DNA of 56,212 bases. Source: Owenweeksia sp. GTDB lineage: Bacteria > Bacteroidota > Bacteroidia > Flavobacteriales > Schleiferiaceae. This document shows, piece by piece, positions 53,036-56,212 of the stretch. The notes under the pieces were generated by a model. The model searched no databases. It saw nothing but the letters and a program-made list of their open reading frames with translations, and was not told the origin of the DNA. The translations under genes and the position numbers were made by a program. Positions within the stretch are counted from its first letter, which is position 1, and every line of letters begins with the position of its first letter. The stretch covers positions 1-56,212 of the forward strand of contig JANQPD010000046.1 of assembly GCA_028285465.1 (NCBI GenBank), written 5' to 3'.

Positions 53036-55324
53036 ATGAAAAAAACAAACCTCCTGCTGGCCCTGGCACTCGCCCTGGCCACTTTTAAGGGCCAGGCCCA
53101 ATGCACCGAAGCGAACGCAATACGAGCTATAGATCAAACCTTATCAGGGAATTTTTCTATGAAGGCAGGGCAAAGTTTTACAGCCTGTGCCACCGGCACC
53201 CTTTCGGAATTGCGGATGGCTACATGGTGGAGGCGAAATCAACCGGCCGGTGGTAGTTTGTTCATCTATGATGGACCCGATACTACCGGCGTCTTACTGG
53301 CCACCATACCCAATAGTACTATTTCGTTTCAGCTATCGGACCCAAATGTTTTGAAATACACGCATATCGATTTATCCTCTCACAACCCCCCAATCAACGT
53401 AGTTGCCGGACAACAATACACCTTTGGGTTTGATTCTATTATACAACTTGCTATTAGTAGTACTAATCTTTCAAACCCTTATCCGGGAGGACAAATGTAT
53501 TTAGGCACTACTTTATTTCCTTCTCAAGATGTCGTATTTGAGGCGGACATCGAAGTGGCCACCAGCACCTGGGACGGCTCCACCTGGAGCAACGGCACGC
53601 CCAACCGGGATGCCAATGCCGTCATTGCTTCGAGCGGCTCACCCGGGGATTTTAAGGCGGTGAACCTGACCGTCAACAATGGGGAGACGGTGAACCTGGG
53701 ATCGGGCGATACGGCGCTGGTCTCGGGGACACTCACCAACAACGGCAATGGCTTTAGCGGTACCGGTGTACTCGACTTTCATCCGGGTGGCGCAAACGCA
53801 AAAGTGGCCGAGATAAAAGGGAACGCCTTTAGTTGGAAAAGTATTGTACATGTAGCTTCCGGGCATTCTCTTGCTACGAATGGCTTATTAACCCTTTCGG
53901 CCAGCTCAGCAAGTTCCTACGGGATGCTTTTAGGATATGGTACGGTTACGGATAGTATAAATGCCGAAGCCTACCTCGACCTGGCCAGCGGGAGCAACAA
54001 TGGCCGCTATTATCATTTGGGGGCACCCTTTAACAAAAACACCCCGCTTAACTACACCCCGCTAAACGACTTCAACGAACCCGGAGCCATTATGGTTTCC
54101 GCCAATACCCAGCAGGGCACGGCCTGGGAGTGGGATGCCGCCAATGCCCAATGGGCTCCTGCTGGATCGGGAGACCTTTCTTCCGCCGCAATTATTGGCA
54201 AAGGCTACGCACTTTATGCGGGCAGCAATAGCCAGGGCACCTTCCTCAGAAACGGGCCGGGGGTGCTTACCTTAACCGGAACCCCCATCAATAGCGATGT
54301 GCCCATCGCCCTGGCCTACAATGATGGTCAGTCCGGAGGTTCTTTTGCCGGAGGCACCAACACCCCAGCCACCGAGGGCTGGAACTTTTTGGCCAATCCT
54401 TACCCGGCCCAACTGGATTGGGACGTGCAGGACGATCAGCTGCCCAACGGCCTGAACAGTACCCTCTACACCTGGAACGGCGCTAACTATACTTCCTACG
54501 TCAACGGGGCTTCCACTAACACCGGTACCCGCTACATCGCCCCCTTCCAGGGCTTTTTTGTACAACTGTCTACCAATACAACCCCTAACTTCGTCTTTGA
54601 TGCGGATGCCCGTGTTGTATCCGGGCAAACGGTTGAACTGAACAAAACCGCCAGCGCCAGCCCCCAACTCGATGGGGTGAACCTGGCCGTAGCTACTGCC
54701 AATGGGGGCGCGCGGGATGATATTTACGTAGGCTTTGAAGCGCAGGCCACCACGGGCTACGACCCGGAATGGGATGCACAAAAACTCCTGAACCCGGATG
54801 GGGTGCCCAACCTCTCGGCAAGCCTGGGGAGAGAGCTGTACTCCATTTGCCGGGTGCCGTACAGCGGTCCCTGGTCTTTCCCGCTCAAGCTAGATTATGC
54901 CACAGACGGGGAGGCGATGACCCTCACAGCAGATCGCACGAACCTGCAGTCTTTCGGGCAGGTAAGCCTGGAAGACCTCAAAACCGGCACTACGCACAAC
55001 CTGACGCTCGGGGGGTACAGCTTTACCTATGACAAGGGGTATGGGGCACAGCGCTTTATCCTGCACTTTGGCCAGCCGAGCATCGGCATAGAGGAAACCG
55101 CAGAAGCGCTGCCCCTCTTTGCCTACGCTACCGAAGAAGGACTTACCGTAGAACTGGGCACCCTGGAAGATGCCCGGATCACCGTATACAACCTGGCCGG
55201 GCAGTTGGTGGCTACCAAGCAGGCTGGTAAAGGATCGGTGCAGATCCCCCTGGAAAAGCACGGTCTGTACCTGCTGCGCGTGGAGTCGCCCACCCAAATG
55301 GAAGCCCTTAAAGTAATCCGCTAA
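53036..55324 (+). CDS. T9SS surface protein, second copy type
   Basis: 762 residues, signal peptide about 1-21 (ending 'GQAQC'). The N-terminal domain (about 22-175) differs from that of the 712-residue protein: 'FSMKAGQSFTACATGTLSELRMATWWRRN...GGSLFIYDGPDTTGVLLATI' suggests a jelly-roll-like fold. From about residue 178 the layout matches the neighbour: 'TWDGSTWSNGTPNRDANAVI', 'GWNFLANPYPAQLDW', 'YIAPFQGFFVQLS' and a type A sorting domain (about 690-762). The two T9SS proteins are therefore paralogues with different heads on the same stalk. It is 68 bp after the first mini-protein. Confidence 0.88.
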   Translation: MKKTNLLLALALALATFKGQAQCTEANAIRAIDQTLSGNFSMKAGQSFTACATGTLSELRMATWWRRNQPAGGSLFIYDGPDTTGVLLATIPNSTISFQLSDPNVLKYTHIDLSSHNPPINVVAGQQYTFGFDSIIQLAISSTNLSNPYPGGQMYLGTTLFPSQDVVFEADIEVATSTWDGSTWSNGTPNRDANAVIASSGSPGDFKAVNLTVNNGETVNLGSGDTALVSGTLTNNGNGFSGTGVLDFHPGGANAKVAEIKGNAFSWKSIVHVASGHSLATNGLLTLSASSASSYGMLLGYGTVTDSINAEAYLDLASGSNNGRYYHLGAPFNKNTPLNYTPLNDFNEPGAIMVSANTQQGTAWEWDAANAQWAPAGSGDLSSAAIIGKGYALYAGSNSQGTFLRNGPGVLTLTGTPINSDVPIALAYNDGQSGGSFAGGTNTPATEGWNFLANPYPAQLDWDVQDDQLPNGLNSTLYTWNGANYTSYVNGASTNTGTRYIAPFQGFFVQLSTNTTPNFVFDADARVVSGQTVELNKTASASPQLDGVNLAVATANGGARDDIYVGFEAQATTGYDPEWDAQKLLNPDGVPNLSASLGRELYSICRVPYSGPWSFPLKLDYATDGEAMTLTADRTNLQSFGQVSLEDLKTGTTHNLTLGGYSFTYDKGYGAQRFILHFGQPSIGIEETAEALPLFAYATEEGLTVELGTLEDARITVYNLAGQLVATKQAGKGSVQIPLEKHGLYLLRVESPTQMEALKVIR

Positions 55325-55342
55325 CAAAATTTTAAACAAAAA

Positions 55343-55549
55343 ATGAAGCGATCCACAGATCTTTTGAAAATAAGCCTGAGCTGCGCCTTGCTGATAGGGA
55401 GCATAGGCTGGACAATGGCCCAACCCGCCAACCCCACCAGCCCCACCCCCTTCGGCTTTGTAGAGCTGCTGATAGGCGCAGGCGCCCTTTACGGGGGAAA
55501 GAAAGTATACGACAAGTGGAAAAAGAAAGAGCAAAAGAACAAACCATGA
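55343..55549 (+). CDS. Mini-protein, second copy
   Basis: 68 residues. The first 58 align with the protein at 52776 with only about ten differences, and the stretch from 'QPANPTSPTPF' through the Gly-Gly-Lys-Lys is identical. The C-terminus is longer ('VYDKWKKKEQKNKP'). It again directly follows a T9SS gene (18 bp). The stop codon overlaps an ATG of a short frame (ATGA). Confidence 0.82.
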   Translation: MKRSTDLLKISLSCALLIGSIGWTMAQPANPTSPTPFGFVELLIGAGALYGGKKVYDKWKKKEQKNKP

Positions 55550-55653
55550 AAAAAACAAACACCCAGCAAACCGCGGTATCTGCCCTGGCTGCTGTACGGG
55601 CCTGTGCACCATGCACGAAGCAGGTCATGTGCAGGAGCCCGGGGCCGGGATAG
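55546..55653 (+). pseudogene. Short frame, possible remnant of a T9SS gene start
   Basis: 35 codons beginning ATGAAAAAAACAAAC, the same 15 bases that begin the T9SS gene at 53036, and later 'gcacgaagca' aligns with 'gcaccgaagcg' there. It stops soon and has no domain. It occupies the position a third T9SS protein would have after a mini-protein, so a decayed copy is plausible; a real small peptide cannot be excluded. Confidence 0.35.
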
Positions 55654-55693
55654 TGTATTGAAGCCAATTTGCTGATGGAAAAACCACTATCCT

Positions 55694-56212
55694 ATGAAAA
55701 TGAAACGCGCCACCCCCGGAAATACACAAACATCCTTTTTAAACGCATGGGCACGAACCGCAAAAAGCAGCTGTATCGGACTGATCATATTGTTGCTCAC
55801 CCTTTCAGCATCCCCCTTATGGGCTCAGCAAAACGTAGGCGTAGGCACTACTACCCCGGATTCCAGTGCCGCCCTGGAGATCCAATCCAACAGCCAGGGC
55901 CTGCTCATACCGCGCATGAGTAGCACGGCCCGCCTGGCAATCTCCAGCCCGGCCGAGGGGCTTTTGGTGTACGACAATGACCTGAAGGCTTTTTACCACT
56001 ACACCAATTCCGCCTGGGTACAACTGGGGAGTGGCGGCAGTTCCTCCGAATTGAGTGATGCGGATAACGACACCAAAATACTGGTGGAAAAAACCGCCGA
56101 TGATGACATCATCCGCTTTGAGCTCAGTGGCAACGAAAAAATGCGATTAATTCAAAATGCCTCCGGGAATGCGCGTTTGGAACTGTTTAACAATGGCTCT
56201 TCGCTCTTTATC
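55694..56212 (+). CDS. NVGIG-type fibre protein, N-terminal part (runs off window)
   Basis: 173 codons, open at the window end. A long n-region (about 25 residues) and hydrophobic core end at 'SPLWAQ' (about 46). The NVGIG module follows ('NVGVGTTTPDSSAALEI...GLLIPRM...PAEGLLVYD...FYHYTNSAWVQLG'), then 'ELSDADNDTKILVEKTADDDIIRFELSGNEKMRLIQNASGNARLEL', which matches the text after modules 1-3 of the 1266-residue fibre. It is a third member of the fibre family of this locus; repeats and chaperone domain would lie beyond the edge. Confidence 0.85.
   Translation, partial: MKMKRATPGNTQTSFLNAWARTAKSSCIGLIILLLTLSASPLWAQQNVGVGTTTPDSSAALEIQSNSQGLLIPRMSSTARLAISSPAEGLLVYDNDLKAFYHYTNSAWVQLGSGGSSSELSDADNDTKILVEKTADDDIIRFELSGNEKMRLIQNASGNARLELFNNGSSLFI

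Overview
The window comes from a Bacteroidota genome. The evidence is the gene content: type IX secretion (T9SS) cargo with C-terminal sorting domains, a TonB-dependent receptor with a carboxypeptidase-regulatory-like N-terminus, a hybrid two-component system (HTCS) with a sensor propeller, a DUF2723 membrane protein, M61 and M13 peptidases, and 'NVGIGTTTPD' surface proteins with C-terminal S74-type chaperone domains. Start sites mostly lack a strong Shine-Dalgarno sequence, as is common in this phylum. I cannot assign a genus.

Layout. 1-4056: a truncated TonB-dependent receptor, a gamma-glutamylcyclotransferase-like protein, an ArsC/Spx-like protein, and an operon of ECF sigma factor, small membrane protein (likely anti-sigma) and secreted beta-solenoid protein. 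4119-14419: a polytopic membrane protein, an Na+/alanine-type symporter, a cytochrome c lipoprotein, a PagL-like deacylase, an APC permease, a large beta-helix T9SS cargo protein, tRNA-Gln and a nearby tRNA relic. 14625-19810: DUF2723 protein, PhoD-like phosphatase, polysaccharide deacetylase. 19850-26757: the MoxR/DUF58 cluster (DUF58, MoxR ATPase, DUF4350, DUF4129, membrane protein, SpoIIM, and a divergent RDD protein). 26857-31920: a thioredoxin/rhodanese operon and an overlapping M61-M13 metallopeptidase pair.

31947-38604 reads as one regulated module: a MacB/LolD-type ABC transporter, a small secreted protein, and a divergent NtrC-type regulator with its histidine kinase. The 157-bp divergent region holds a well-spaced sigma-54 promoter and two inverted repeats with centres 22 bp apart. 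That is the expected layout for NtrC-type activation of the small secreted protein. A folded RNA with a T-tract lies between that gene and the ABC operon.

38960-56212 is the most unusual part: about 17 kb transcribed in one direction. It starts with a 1338-residue HTCS. Two NVGIG/S74 proteins follow, each preceded by a similar promoter-region element with paired GTCG motifs 21 bp apart, a candidate binding site for the HTCS. Next come two small ORFs, a secreted protein ending in a dockerin-like double calcium loop, a T9SS protein beginning with a cohesin-like domain, a second T9SS protein, two near-identical miniature proteins that are little more than a signal peptide plus a hydrophobic/basic tail (FGFVELLIGAGALYGGKK), and the start of a third NVGIG protein. 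I interpret this as an HTCS-controlled surface-display locus in which trimeric repeat fibres, T9SS-anchored proteins and a possible cohesin-dockerin contact are made together. That functional link is inference. The gene content, repeats and shared promoter motif are visible in the sequence.
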